A stretch of DNA of 64,000 nucleotides from Patiria miniata (taxonomy: Eukaryota > Echinodermata > Asteroidea > Valvatida > Asterinidae): the NCBI RefSeq assembly GCF_015706575.1, contig NW_024037052.1:2170001-2234000 (forward strand). The letters run 5' to 3'. Of the stretch, positions 1 through 15,000 are shown piece by piece. The first letter of the stretch is position 1. Every line of letters starts with the position of its first letter. The position numbers and the translations under genes are program-made. The notes under the pieces were generated by a model. That model was given only the letters and a program-made list of their open reading frames with translations. It did no database searches and was not told where the DNA came from.

Positions 1-3000
1 CTTTGACTTCAACACCTACACATACAAAACACAGGGGCCCCACGATACAATAAAACACTAAGAAAAAAAAAACACATGAAATTAAACATGGAACGAACTC
101 AACTCGGAAACCGCCAACAGCACCCTCAGTAGAGAACATCCCGTCCCGGCCGTCGTCAGTACCTGCAACAAGAGAAAGGGAAGAAAAAAAACTGCAAAGA
201 GAAAAAGAAAACGGTGTTTGTTAGTCTACATCCATTCTCAACTTAATTTCAACATCAATTCAAAGACTTTTCCTTCCAAAGGCCATAACGCCATTTTTCC
301 TCACTTTTTGGGAAGAATTTTGCTTGAGAGCCAGCTTTTCTACTGGCAGTTAATCTCTGGAGTCTTAAAACTCGAGACATTTGGCACCAGTATTCCAAAT
401 GGCTATATTGCATTTTGGAAAGTAAGTCTTTGACTTCAACACCTACACATACAAAACACAGGGGCCCCACGATACAATAAAACACTAAGAAAAAAAAAAC
501 ACATGAAATTAAACATGGAACGAACTCAACTCGGAAACCGCCAACAGCACCCTCAGTAGAGAACATCCCGTCCCGGCCGTCGTCAGTACCTGCAACAAGA
601 GAAAGGGAAGAAAAAAAACTGCAAAGAGAAAAAGAAAACGGTGTTTGTTAGTCTACATCCATTCTCAACTTAATTTCAACATCAATTCAAAGACTTTTCC
701 TTCCAAAGGCCATAACGCCATTTTTCCTCACTTTTTGGGAAGAATTTTGCTTGAGAGCCAGCTTTTCTACTGGCAGTTAATCTCTGGAGTCTTAAAACTC
801 GAGACATTTGGCACCAGTATTCCAAATGGCTATATTGCATTTTGGAAAGTAAGTCTTTGACTTCAACACCTACACATACAAAACACAGGGGCCCCACGAT
901 ACAATAAAACACTAAGAAAAAAAAAGCACATGAAATTAAACATGGAACGAACTCAACTCGGAAACCGCCAACAGCACCCTCAGTAGAGAACATCCCGTCC
1001 CGGCCGTCGTCAGTACCTGCAACAAGAGAAAGGGAAGAAAAAAAACTGCAAAGAGAAAAAGAAAACGGTGTTTGTTAGTCTACATCCATTCTCAACTTAA
1101 TTTCAACATCAATTCAAAGACTTTTCCTTCCAAAGGCCATAACGCCATTTTTCCTCACTTTTTGGGAAGAATTTTGCTTGAGAGCCAGCTTTTCTACTGG
1201 CAGTTAATCTCTGGAGTCTTAAAACTCGAGACATTTGGCACCAGTATTCCAAATGGCTATATTGCATTTTGGAAAGTAAGTCTTTGACTTCAACACCTAC
1301 ACATACAAAACACAGGGGCCCCACGATACAATAAAACACTAAGAAAAAAAAAGCACATGAAATTAAACATGGAACGAACTCAACTCGGAAACCGCCAACA
1401 GCACCCTCAGTAGAGAACATCCCGTCCCGGCCGTCGTCAGTACCTGCAACAAGAGAAAGGGAAGAAAAAAAACTGCAAAGAGAAAAAGAAAACGGTGTTT
1501 GTTAGTCTACATCCATTCTCAACTTAATTTCAACATCAATTCAAAGACTTTTCCTTCCAAAGGCCATAACGCCATTTTTCCTCACTTTTTGGAAGAATTT
1601 TGCTTGAGAGCCAGCTTTTCTACTGGCAGTTAATCTCTGGAGTCTTAAAACTCGAGACATTTGGCACCAGTATTCCAAATGGCTATATTGCATTTTGGAA
1701 AGTAAGTCTTTGACTTCAACACCTACACATACAAAACACAGGGGCCCCACGATACAATAAAACACTAAGAAAAAAAAAGCACATGAAATTAAACATGGAA
1801 CGAACTCAACTCGGAAACCGCCAACAGCACCCTCAGTAGAGAACATCCCGTCCCGGCCGTCGTCAGTACCTGCAACAAGAGAAAGGGAAGAAAAAAAACT
1901 GCAAAGAGAAAAAGAAAACGGTGTTTGTTAGTCTACATCCATTCTCAACTTAATTTCAACATCAATTCAAAGACTTTTCCTTCCAAAGGCCATAACGCCA
2001 TTTTTCCTCACTTTTTGGGAAGAATTTTGCTTGAGAGCCAGCTTTTCTACTGGCAGTTAATCTCTGGAGTCTTAAAACTCGAGACATTTGGCACCAGTAT
2101 TCCAAATGGCTATATTGCATTTTGGAAAGTAAGTCTTTGACTTCAACACCTACACATACAAAACACAGGGGCCCCACGATACAATAAAACACTAAGAAAA
2201 AAAAAACACATGAAATTAAACATGGAACGAACTCAACTCGGAAACCGCCAACAGCACCCTCAGTAGAGAACATCCCGTCCCGGCCGTCGTCAGTACCTGC
2301 AACAAGAGAAAGGGAAGAAAAAAAACTGCAAAGAGAAAAAGAAAACGGTGTTTGTTAGTCTACATCCATTCTCAACTTAATTTCAACATCAATTCAAAGA
2401 CTTTTCCTTCCAAAGGCCATAACGCCATTTTTCCTCACTTTTTGGGAAGAATTTTGCTTGAGAGCCAGCTTTTCTACTGGCAGTTAATCTCTGGAGTCTT
2501 AAAACTCGAGACATTTGGCACCAGTATTCCAAATGGCTATATTGCATTTTGGAAAGTAAGTCTTTGACTTCAACACCTACACATACAAAACACAGGGGCC
2601 CCACGATACAATAAAACACTAAGAAAAAAAAAACACATGAAATTAAACATGGAACGAACTCAACTCGGAAACCGCCAACAGCACCCTCAGTAGAGAACAT
2701 CCCGTCCCGGCCGTCGTCAGTACCTGCAACAAGAGAAAGGGAAGAAAAAAAACTGCAAAGAGAAAAAGAAAACGGTGTTTGTTAGTCTACATCCATTCTC
2801 AACTTAATTTCAACATCAATTCAAAGACTTTTCCTTCCAAAGGCCATAACGCCATTTTTCCTCACTTTTTGGGAAGAATTTTGCTTGAGAGCCAGCTTTT
2901 CTACTGGCAGTTAATCTCTGGAGTCTTAAAACTCGAGACATTTGGCACCAGTATTCCAAATGGCTATATTGCATTTTGGAAAGTAAGTCTTTGACTTCAA

Positions 3001-6000
3001 CACCTACACATACAAAACACAGGGGCCCCACGATACAATAAAACACTAAGAAAAAAAAGCACATGAAATTAAACATGGAACGAACTCAACTCGGAAACCG
3101 CCAACAGCACCCTCAGTAGAGAACATCCCGTCCCGGCCGTCGTCAGTACCTGCAACAAGAGAAAGGGAAGAAAAAAAACTGCAAAGAGAAAAAGAAAACG
3201 GTGTTTGTTAGTCTACATCCATTCTCAACTTAATTTCAACATCAATTCAAAGACTTTTCCTTCCAAAGGCCATAACGCCATTTTTCCTCACTTTTTGGGA
3301 AGAATTTTGCTTGAGAGCCAGCTTTTCTACTGGCAGTTAATCTCTGGAGTCTTAAAACTCGAGACATTTGGCACCAGTATTCCAAATGGCTATATTGCAT
3401 TTTGGAAAGTAAGTCTTTGACTTCAACACCTACACATACAAAACACAGGGGCCCCACGATACAATAAAACACTAAGAAAAAAAAAACACATGAAATTAAA
3501 CATGGAACGAACTCAACTCGGAAACCGCCAACAGCACCCTCAGTAGAGAACATCCCGTCCCGGCCGTCGTCAGTACCTGCAACAAGAGAAAGGGAAGAAA
3601 AAAAACTGCAAAGAGAAAAAGAAAACGGTGTTTGTTAGTCTACATCCATTCTCAACTTAATTTCAACATCAATTCAAAGACTTTTCCTTCCAAAGGCCAT
3701 AACGCCATTTTTCCTCACTTTTTGGGAAGAATTTTGCTTGAGAGCCAGCTTTTCTACTGGCAGTTAATCTCTGGAGTCTTAAAACTCGAGACATTTGGCA
3801 CCAGTATTCCAAATGGCTATATTGCATTTTGGAAAGTAAGTCTTTGACTTCAACACCTACACATACAAAACACAGGGGCCCCACGATACAATAAAACACT
3901 AAGAAAAAAAAAGCACATGAAATTAAACATGGAACGAACTCAACTCGGAAACCGCCAACAGCACCCTCAGTAGAGAACATCCCGTCCCGGCCGTCGTCAG
4001 TACCTGCAACAAGAGAAAGGGAAGAAAAAAAACTGCAAAGAGAAAAAGAAAACGGTGTTTGTTAGTCTACATCCATTCTCAACTTAATTTCAACATCAAT
4101 TCAAAGACTTTTCCTTCCAAAGGCCATAACGCCATTTTTCCTCACTTTTTGGGAAGAATTTTGCTTGAGAGCCAGCTTTTCTACTGGCAGTTAATCTCTG
4201 GAGTCTTAAAACTCGAGACATTTGGCACCAGTATTCCAAATGGCTATATTGCATTTTGGAAAGTAAGTCTTTGACTTCAACACCTACACATACAAAACAC
4301 AGGGGCCCCACGATACAATAAAACACTAAGAAAAAAAAAGCACATGAAATTAAACATGGAACGAACTCAACTCGGAAACCGCCAACAGCACCCTCAGTAG
4401 AGAACATCCCGTCCCGGCCGTCGTCAGTACCTGCAACAAGAGAAAGGGAAGAAAAAAAACTGCAAAGAGAAAAAGAAAACGGTGTTTGTTAGTCTACATC
4501 CATTCTCAACTTAATTTCAACATCAATTCAAAGACTTTTCCTTCCAAAGGCCATAACGCCATTTTTCCTCACTTTTTGGGAAGAATTTTGCTTGAGAGCC
4601 AGCTTTTCTACTGGCAGTTAATCTCTGGAGTCTTAAAACTCGAGACATTTGGCACCAGTATTCCAAATGGCTATATTGCATTTTGGAAAGTAAGTCTTTG
4701 ACTTCAACACCTACACATACAAAACACAGGGGCCCCACGATACAATAAAACACTAAGAAAAAAAAGCACATGAAATTAAACATGGAACGAACTCAACTCG
4801 GAAACCGCCAACAGCACCCTCAGTAGAGAACATCCCGTCCCGGCCGTCGTCAGTACCTGCAACAAGAGAAAGGGAAGAAAAAAAAACTGCAAAGAGAAAA
4901 AGAAAACGGTGTTTGTTAGTCTACATCCATTCTCAACTTAATTTCAACATCAATTCAAAGACTTTTCCTTCCAAAGGCCATAACGCCATTTTTCCTCACT
5001 TTTTGGGAAGAATTTTGCTTGAGAGCCAGCTTTTCTACTGGCAGTTAATCTCTGGAGTCTTAAAACTCGAGACATTTGGCACCAGTATTCCAAATGGCTA
5101 TATTGCATTTTGGAAAGTAAGTCTTTGACTTCAACACCTACACATACAAAACACAGGGGCCCCACGATACAATAAAACACTAAGAAAAAAAAGCACATGA
5201 AATTAAACATGGAACGAACTCAACTCGGAAACCGCCAACAGCACCCTCAGTAGAGAACATCCCGTCCCGGCCGTCGTCAGTACCTGCAACAAGAGAAAGG
5301 GAAGAAAAAAAACTGCAAAGAGAAAAAGAAAACGGTGTTTGTTAGTCTACATCCATTCTCAACTTAATTTCAACATCAATTCAAAGACTTTTCCTTCCAA
5401 AGGCCATAACGCCATTTTTCCTCACTTTTTGGGAAGAATTTTGCTTGAGAGCCAGCTTTTCTACTGGCAGTTAATCTCTGGAGTCTTAAAACTCGAGACA
5501 TTTGGCACCAGTATTCCAAATGGCTATATTGCATTTTGGAAAGTAAGTCTTTGACTTCAACACCTACACATACAAAACACAGGGGCCCCACGATACAATA
5601 AAACACTAAGAAAAAAAAACACATGAAATTAAACATGGAACGAACTCAACTCGGAAACCGCCAACAGCACCCTCAGTAGAGAACATCCCGTCCCGGCCGT
5701 CGTCAGTACCTGCAACAAGAGAAAGGGAAGAAAAAAAACTGCAAAGAGAAAAAGAAAACGGTGTTTGTTAGTCTACATCCATTCTCAACTTAATTTCAAC
5801 ATCAATTCAAAGACTTTTCCTTCCAAAGGCCATAACGCCATTTTTCCTCACTTTTTGGGAAGAATTTTGCTTGAGAGCCAGCTTTTCTACTGGCAGTTAA
5901 TCTCTGGAGTCTTAAAACTCGAGACATTTGGCACCAGTATTCCAAATGGCTATATTGCATTTTGGAAAGTAAGTCTTTGACTTCAACACCTACACATACA

Positions 6001-9000
6001 AAACACAGGGGCCCCACGATACAATAAAACACTAAGAAAAAAAAAACACATGAAATTAAACATGGAACGAACTCAACTCGGAAACCGCCAACAGCACCCT
6101 CAGTAGAGAACATCCCGTCCCGGCCGTCGTCAGTACCTGCAACAAGAGAAAGGGAAGAAAAAAAACTGCAAAGAGAAAAAGAAAACGGTGTTTGTTAGTC
6201 TACATCCATTCTCAACTTAATTTCAACATCAATTCAAAGACTTTTCCTTCCAAAGGCCATAACGCCATTTTTCCTCACTTTTTGGGAAGAATTTTGCTTG
6301 AGAGCCAGCTTTTCTACTGGCAGTTAATCTCTGGAGTCTTAAAACTCGAGACATTTGGCACCAGTATTCCAAATGGCTATATTGCATTTTGGAAAGTAAG
6401 TCTTTGACTTCAACACCTACACATACAAAACACAGGGGCCCCACGATACAATAAAACACTAAGAAAAAAAAAACACATGAAATTAAACATGGAACGAACT
6501 CAACTCGGAAACCGCCAACAGCACCCTCAGTAGAGAACATCCCGTCCCGGCCGTCGTCAGTACCTGCAACAAGAGAAAGGGAAGAAAAAAAACTGCAAAG
6601 AGAAAAAGAAAACGGTGTTTGTTAGTCTACATCCATTCTCAACTTAATTTCAACATCAATTCAAAGACTTTTCCTTCCAAAGGCCATAACGCCATTTTTC
6701 CTCACTTTTTGGGAAGAATTTTGCTTGAGAGCCAGCTTTTCTACTGGCAGTTAATCTCTGGAGTCTTAAAACTCGAGACATTTGGCACCAGTATTCCAAA
6801 TGGCTATATTGCATTTTGGAAAGTAAGTCTTTGACTTCAACACCTACACATACAAAACACAGGGGCCCCACGATACAATAAAACACTAAGAAAAAAAAAC
6901 ACATGAAATTAAACATGGAACGAACTCAACTCGGAAACCGCCAACAGCACCCTCAGTAGAGAACATCCCGTCCCGGCCGTCGTCAGTACCTGCAACAAGA
7001 GAAAGGGAAGAAAAAAAACTGCAAAGAGAAAAAGAAAACGGTGTTTGTTAGTCTACATCCATTCTCAACTTAATTTCAACATCAATTCAAAGACTTTTCC
7101 TTCCAAAGGCCATAACGCCATTTTTCCTCACTTTTTGGGAAGAATTTTGCTTGAGAGCCAGCTTTTCTACTGGCAGTTAATCTCTGGAGTCTTAAAACTC
7201 GAGACATTTGGCACCAGTATTCCAAATGGCTATATTGCATTTTGGAAAGTAAGTCTTTGACTTCAACACCTACACATACAAAACACAGGGGCCCCACGAT
7301 ACAATAAAACACTAAGAAAAAAAAACACATGAAATTAAACATGGAACGAACTCAACTCGGAAACCGCCAACAGCACCCTCAGTAGAGAACATCCCGTCCC
7401 GGCCGTCGTCAGTACCTGCAACAAGAGAAAGGGAAGAAAAAAAACTGCAAAGAGAAAAAGAAAACGGTGTTTGTTAGTCTACATCCATTCTCAACTTAAT
7501 TTCAACATCAATTCAAAGACTTTTCCTTCCAAAGGCCATAACGCCATTTTTCCTCACTTTTTGGGAAGAATTTTGCTTGAGAGCCAGCTTTTCTACTGGC
7601 AGTTAATCTCTGGAGTCTTAAAACTCGAGACATTTGGCACCAGTATTCCAAATGGCTATATTGCATTTTGGAAAGTAAGTCTTTGACTTCAACACCTACA
7701 CATACAAAACACAGGGGCCCCACGATACAATAAAACACTAAGAAAAAAAAACACATGAAATTAAACATGGAACGAACTCAACTCGGAAACCGCCAACAGC
7801 ACCCTCAGTAGAGAACATCCCGTCCCGGCCGTCGTCAGTACCTGCAACAAGAGAAAGGGAAGAAAAAAAACTGCAAAGAGAAAAAGAAAACGGTGTTTGT
7901 TAGTCTACATCCATTCTCAACTTAATTTCAACATCAATTCAAAGACTTTTCCTTCCAAAGGCCATAACGCCATTTTTCCTCACTTTTTGGGAAGAATTTT
8001 GCTTGAGAGCCAGCTTTTCTACTGGCAGTTAATCTCTGGAGTCTTAAAACTCGAGACATTTGGCACCAGTATTCCAAATGGCTATATTGCATTTTGGAAA
8101 GTAAGTCTTTGACTTCAACACCTACACATACAAAACACAGGGGCCCCACGATACAATAAAACACTAAGAAAAAAAAAGCACATGAAATTAAACATGGAAC
8201 GAACTCAACTCGGAAACCGCCAACAGCACCCTCAGTAGAGAACATCCCGTCCCGGCCGTCGTCAGTACCTGCAACAAGAGAAAGGGAAGAAAAAAACTGC
8301 AAAGAGAAAAAGAAAACGGTGTTTGTTAGTCTACATCCATTCTCAACTTAATTTCAACATCAATTCAAAGACTTTTCCTTCCAAAGGCCATAACGCCATT
8401 TTTCCTCACTTTTTGGGAAGAATTTTGCTTGAGAGCCAGCTTTTCTACTGGCAGTTAATCTCTGGAGTCTTAAAACTCGAGACATTTGGCACCAGTATTC
8501 CAAATGGCTATATTGCATTTTGGAAAGTAAGTCTTTGACTTCAACACCTACACATACAAAACACAGGGGCCCCACGATACAATAAAACACTAAGAAAAAA
8601 AAAACACATGAAATTAAACATGGAACGAACTCAACTCGGAAACCGCCAACAGCACCCTCAGTAGAGAACATCCCGTCCCGGCCGTCGTCAGTACCTGCAA
8701 CAAGAGAAAGGGAAGAAAAAAAACTGCAAAGAGAAAAAGAAAACGGTGTTTGTTAGTCTACATCCATTCTCAACTTAATTTCAACATCAATTCAAAGACT
8801 TTTCCTTCCAAAGGCCATAACGCCATTTTTCCTCACTTTTTGGGAAGAATTTTGCTTGAGAGCCAGCTTTTCTACTGGCAGTTAATCTCTGGAGTCTTAA
8901 AACTCGAGACATTTGGCACCAGTATTCCAAATGGCTATATTGCATTTTGGAAAGTAAGTCTTTGACTTCAACACCTACACATACAAAACACAGGGGCCCC

Positions 9001-12000
9001 ACGATACAATAAAACACTAAGAAAAAAAAAGCACATGAAATTAAACATGGAACGAACTCAACTCGGAAACCGCCAACAGCACCCTCAGTAGAGAACATCC
9101 CGTCCCGGCCGTCGTCAGTACCTGCAACAAGAGAAAGGGAAGAAAAAAAACTGCAAAGAGAAAAAGAAAACGGTGTTTGTTAGTCTACATCCATTCTCAA
9201 CTTAATTTCAACATCAATTCAAAGACTTTTCCTTCCAAAGGCCATAACGCCATTTTTCCTCACTTTTTGGGAAGAATTTTGCTTGAGAGCCAGCTTTTCT
9301 ACTGGCAGTTAATCTCTGGAGTCTTAAAACTCGAGACATTTGGCACCAGTATTCCAAATGGCTATATTGCATTTTGGAAAGTAAGTCTTTGACTTCAACA
9401 CCTACACATACAAAACACAGGGGCCCCACGATACAATAAAACACTAAGAAAAAAAAACACATGAAATTAAACATGGAACGAACTCAACTCGGAAACCGCC
9501 AACAGCACCCTCAGTAGAGAACATCCCGTCCCGGCCGTCGTCAGTACCTGCAACAAGAGAAAGGGAAGAAAAAAACTGCAAAGAGAAAAAGAAAACGGTG
9601 TTTGTTAGTCTACATCCATTCTCAACTTAATTTCAACATCAATTCAAAGACTTTTCCTTCCAAAGGCCATAACGCCATTTTTCCTCACTTTTTGGGAAGA
9701 ATTTTGCTTGAGAGCCAGCTTTTCTACTGGCAGTTAATCTCTGGAGTCTTAAAACTCGAGACATTTGGCACCAGTATTCCAAATGGCTATATTGCATTTT
9801 GGAAAGTAAGTCTTTGACTTCAACACCTACACATACAAAACACAGGGGCCCCACGATACAATAAAACACTAAGAAAAAAAAAGCACATGAAATTAAACAT
9901 GGAACGAACTCAACTCGGAAACCGCCAACAGCACCCTCAGTAGAGAACATCCCGTCCCGGCCGTCGTCAGTACCTGCAACAAGAGAAAGGGAAGAAAAAA
10001 AACTGCAAAGAGAAAAAGAAAACGGTGTTTGTTAGTCTACATCCATTCTCAACTTAATTTCAACATCAATTCAAAGACTTTTCCTTCCAAAGGCCATAAC
10101 GCCATTTTTCCTCACTTTTTGGGAAGAATTTTGCTTGAGAGCCAGCTTTTCTACTGGCAGTTAATCTCTGGAGTCTTAAAACTCGAGACATTTGGCACCA
10201 GTATTCCAAATGGCTATATTGCATTTTGGAAAGTAAGTCTTTGACTTCAACACCTACACATACAAAACACAGGGGCCCCACGATACAATAAAACACTAAG
10301 AAAAAAAAAGCACATGAAATTAAACATGGAACGAACTCAACTCGGAAACCGCCAACAGCACCCTCAGTAGAGAACATCCCGTCCCGGCCGTCGTCAGTAC
10401 CTGCAACAAGAGAAAGGGAAGAAAAAAAACTGCAAAGAGAAAAAGAAAACGGTGTTTGTTAGTCTACATCCATTCTCAACTTAATTTCAACATCAATTCA
10501 AAGACTTTTCCTTCCAAAGGCCATAACGCCATTTTTCCTCACTTTTTGGGAAGAATTTTGCTTGAGAGCCAGCTTTTCTACTGGCAGTTAATCTCTGGAG
10601 TCTTAAAACTCGAGACATTTGGCACCAGTATTCCAAATGGCTATATTGCATTTTGGAAAGTAAGTCTTTGACTTCAACACCTACACATACAAAACACAGG
10701 GGCCCCACGATACAATAAAACACTAAGAAAAAAAAAGCACATGAAATTAAACATGGAACGAACTCAACTCGGAAACCGCCAACAGCACCCTCAGTAGAGA
10801 ACATCCCGTCCCGGCCGTCGTCAGTACCTGCAACAAGAGAAAGGGAAGAAAAAAAACTGCAAAGAGAAAAAGAAAACGGTGTTTGTTAGTCTACATCCAT
10901 TCTCAACTTAATTTCAACATCAATTCAAAGACTTTTCCTTCCAAAGGCCATAACGCCATTTTTCCTCACTTTTTGGGAAGAATTTTGCTTGAGAGCCAGC
11001 TTTTCTACTGGCAGTTAATCTCTGGAGTCTTAAAACTCGAGACATTTGGCACCAGTATTCCAAATGGCTATATTGCATTTTGGAAAGTAAGTCTTTGACT
11101 TCAACACCTACACATACAAAACACAGGGGCCCCACGATACAATAAAACACTAAGAAAAAAAAAGCACATGAAATTAAACATGGAACGAACTCAACTCGGA
11201 AACCGCCAACAGCACCCTCAGTAGAGAACATCCCGTCCCGGCCGTCGTCAGTACCTGCAACAAGAGAAAGGGAAGAAAAAAAACTGCAAAGAGAAAAAGA
11301 AAACGGTGTTTGTTAGTCTACATCCATTCTCAACTTAATTTCAACATCAATTCAAAGACTTTTCCTTCCAAAGGCCATAACGCCATTTTTCCTCACTTTT
11401 TGGGAAGAATTTTGCTTGAGAGCCAGCTTTTCTACTGGCAGTTAATCTCTGGAGTCTTAAAACTCGAGACATTTGGCACCAGTATTCCAAATGGCTATAT
11501 TGCATTTTGGAAAGTAAGTCTTTGACTTCAACACCTACACATACAAAACACAGGGGCCCCACGATACAATAAAACACTAAGAAAAAAAAAGCACATGAAA
11601 TTAAACATGGAACGAACTCAACTCGGAAACCGCCAACAGCACCCTCAGTAGAGAACATCCCGTCCCGGCCGTCGTCAGTACCTGCAACAAGAGAAAGGGA
11701 AGAAAAAAAACTGCAAAGAGAAAAAGAAAACGGTGTTTGTTAGTCTACATCCATTCTCAACTTAATTTCAACATCAATTCAAAGACTTTTCCTTCCAAAG
11801 GCCATAACGCCATTTTTCCTCACTTTTGGGAAGAATTTTGCTTGAGAGCCAGCTTTTCTACTGGCAGTTAATCTCTGGAGTCTTAAAACTCGAGACATTT
11901 GGCACCAGTATTCCAAATGGCTATATTGCATTTTGGAAAGTAAGTCTTTGACTTCAACACCTACACATACAAAACACAGGGGCCCCACGATACAATAAAA

Positions 12001-15000
12001 CACTAAGAAAAAAAAAGCACATGAAATTAAACATGGAACGAACTCAACTCGGAAACCGCCAACAGCACCCTCAGTAGAGAACATCCCGTCCCGGCCGTCG
12101 TCAGTACCTGCAACAAGAGAAAGGGAAGAAAAAAAACTGCAAAGAGAAAAAGAAAACGGTGTTTGTTAGTCTACATCCATTCTCAACTTAATTTCAACAT
12201 CAATTCAAAGACTTTTCCTTCCAAAGGCCATAACGCCATTTTTCCTCACTTTTTGGGAAGAATTTTGCTTGAGAGCCAGCTTTTCTACTGGCAGTTAATC
12301 TCTGGAGTCTTAAAACTCGAGACATTTGGCACCAGTATTCCAAATGGCTATATTGCATTTTGGAAAGTAAGTCTTTGACTTCAACACCTACACATACAAA
12401 ACACAGGGGCCCCACGATACAATAAAACACTAAGAAAAAAAAACACATGAAATTAAACATGGAACGAACTCAACTCGGAAACCGCCAACAGCACCCTCAG
12501 TAGAGAACATCCCGTCCCGGCCGTCGTCAGTACCTGCAACAAGAGAAAGGGAAGAAAAAAAACTGCAAAGAGAAAAAGAAAACGGTGTTTGTTAGTCTAC
12601 ATCCATTCTCAACTTAATTTCAACATCAATTCAAAGACTTTTCCTTCCAAAGGCCATAACGCCATTTTTCCTCACTTTTTGGGAAGAATTTTGCTTGAGA
12701 GCCAGCTTTTCTACTGGCAGTTAATCTCTGGAGTCTTAAAACTCGAGACATTTGGCACCAGTATTCCAAATGGCTATATTGCATTTTGGAAAGTAAGTCT
12801 TTGACTTCAACACCTACACATACAAAACACAGGGGCCCCACGATACAATAAAACACTAAGAAAAAAAAACACATGAAATTAAACATGGAACGAACTCAAC
12901 TCGGAAACCGCCAACAGCACCCTCAGTAGAGAACATCCCGTCCCGGCCGTCGTCAGTACCTGCAACAAGAGAAAGGGAAGAAAAAAAACTGCAAAGAGAA
13001 AAAGAAAACGGTGTTTGTTAGTCTACATCCATTCTCAACTTAATTTCAACATCAATTCAAAGACTTTTCCTTCCAAAGGCCATAACGCCATTTTTCCTCA
13101 CTTTTTGGGAAGAATTTTGCTTGAGAGCCAGCTTTTCTACTGGCAGTTAATCTCTGGAGTCTTAAAACTCGAGACATTTGGCACCAGTATTCCAAATGGC
13201 TATATTGCATTTTGGAAAGTAAGTCTTTGACTTCAACACCTACACATACAAAACACAGGGGCCCCACGATACAATAAAACACTAAGAAAAAAAAACACAT
13301 GAAATTAAACATGGAACGAACTCAACTCGGAAACCGCCAACAGCACCCTCAGTAGAGAACATCCCGTCCCGGCCGTCGTCAGTACCTGCAACAAGAGAAA
13401 GGGAAGAAAAAAAACTGCAAAGAGAAAAAGAAAACGGTGTTTGTTAGTCTACATCCATTCTCAACTTAATTTCAACATCAATTCAAAGACTTTTCCTTCC
13501 AAAGGCCATAACGCCATTTTTCCTCACTTTTTGGGAAGAATTTTGCTTGAGAGCCAGCTTTTCTACTGGCAGTTAATCTCTGGAGTCTTAAAACTCGAGA
13601 CATTTGGCACCAGTATTCCAAATGGCTATATTGCATTTTGGAAAGTAAGTCTTTGACTTCAACACCTACACATACAAAACACAGGGGCCCCACGATACAA
13701 TAAAACACTAAGAAAAAAAAACACATGAAATTAAACATGGAACGAACTCAACTCGGAAACCGCCAACAGCACCCTCAGTAGAGAACATCCCGTCCCGGCC
13801 GTCGTCAGTACCTGCAACAAGAGAAAGGGAAGAAAAAAAACTGCAAAGAGAAAAAGAAAACGGTGTTTGTTAGTCTACATCCATTCTCAACTTAATTTCA
13901 ACATCAATTCAAAGACTTTTCCTTCCAAAGGCCATAACGCCATTTTTCCTCACTTTTTGGAAGAATTTTGCTTGAGAGCCAGCTTTTCTACTGGCAGTTA
14001 ATCTCTGGAGTCTTAAAACTCGAGACATTTGGCACCAGTATTCCAAATGGCTATATTGCATTTTGGAAAGTAAGTCTTTGACTTCAACACCTACACATAC
14101 AAAACACAGGGGCCCCACGATACAATAAAACACTAAGAAAAAAAAAGCACATGAAATTAAACATGGAACGAACTCAACTCGGAAACCGCCAACAGCACCC
14201 TCAGTAGAGAACATCCCGTCCCGGCCGTCGTCAGTACCTGCAACAAGAGAAAGGGAAGAAAAAAAACTGCAAAGAGAAAAAGAAAACGGTGTTTGTTAGT
14301 CTACATCCATTCTCAACTTAATTTCAACATCAATTCAAAGACTTTTCCTTCCAAAGGCCATAACGCCATTTTTCCTCACTTTTTGGGAAGAATTTTGCTT
14401 GAGAGCCAGCTTTTCTACTGGCAGTTAATCTCTGGAGTCTTAAAACTCGAGACATTTGGCACCAGTATTCCAAATGGCTATATTGCATTTTGGAAAGTAA
14501 GTCTTTGACTTCAACACCTACACATACAAAACACAGGGGCCCCACGATACAATAAAACACTAAGAAAAAAAAAGCACATGAAATTAAACATGGAACGAAC
14601 TCAACTCGGAAACCGCCAACAGCACCCTCAGTAGAGAACATCCCGTCCCGGCCGTCGTCAGTACCTGCAACAAGAGAAAGGGAAGAAAAAAAACTGCAAA
14701 GAGAAAAAGAAAACGGTGTTTGTTAGTCTACATCCATTCTCAACTTAATTTCAACATCAATTCAAAGACTTTTCCTTCCAAAGGCCATAACGCCATTTTT
14801 CCTCACTTTTTGGGAAGAATTTTGCTTGAGAGCCAGCTTTTCTACTGGCAGTTAATCTCTGGAGTCTTAAAACTCGAGACATTTGGCACCAGTATTCCAA
14901 ATGGCTATATTGCATTTTGGAAAGTAAGTCTTTGACTTCAACACCTACACATACAAAACACAGGGGCCCCACGATACAATAAAACACTAAGAAAAAAAAA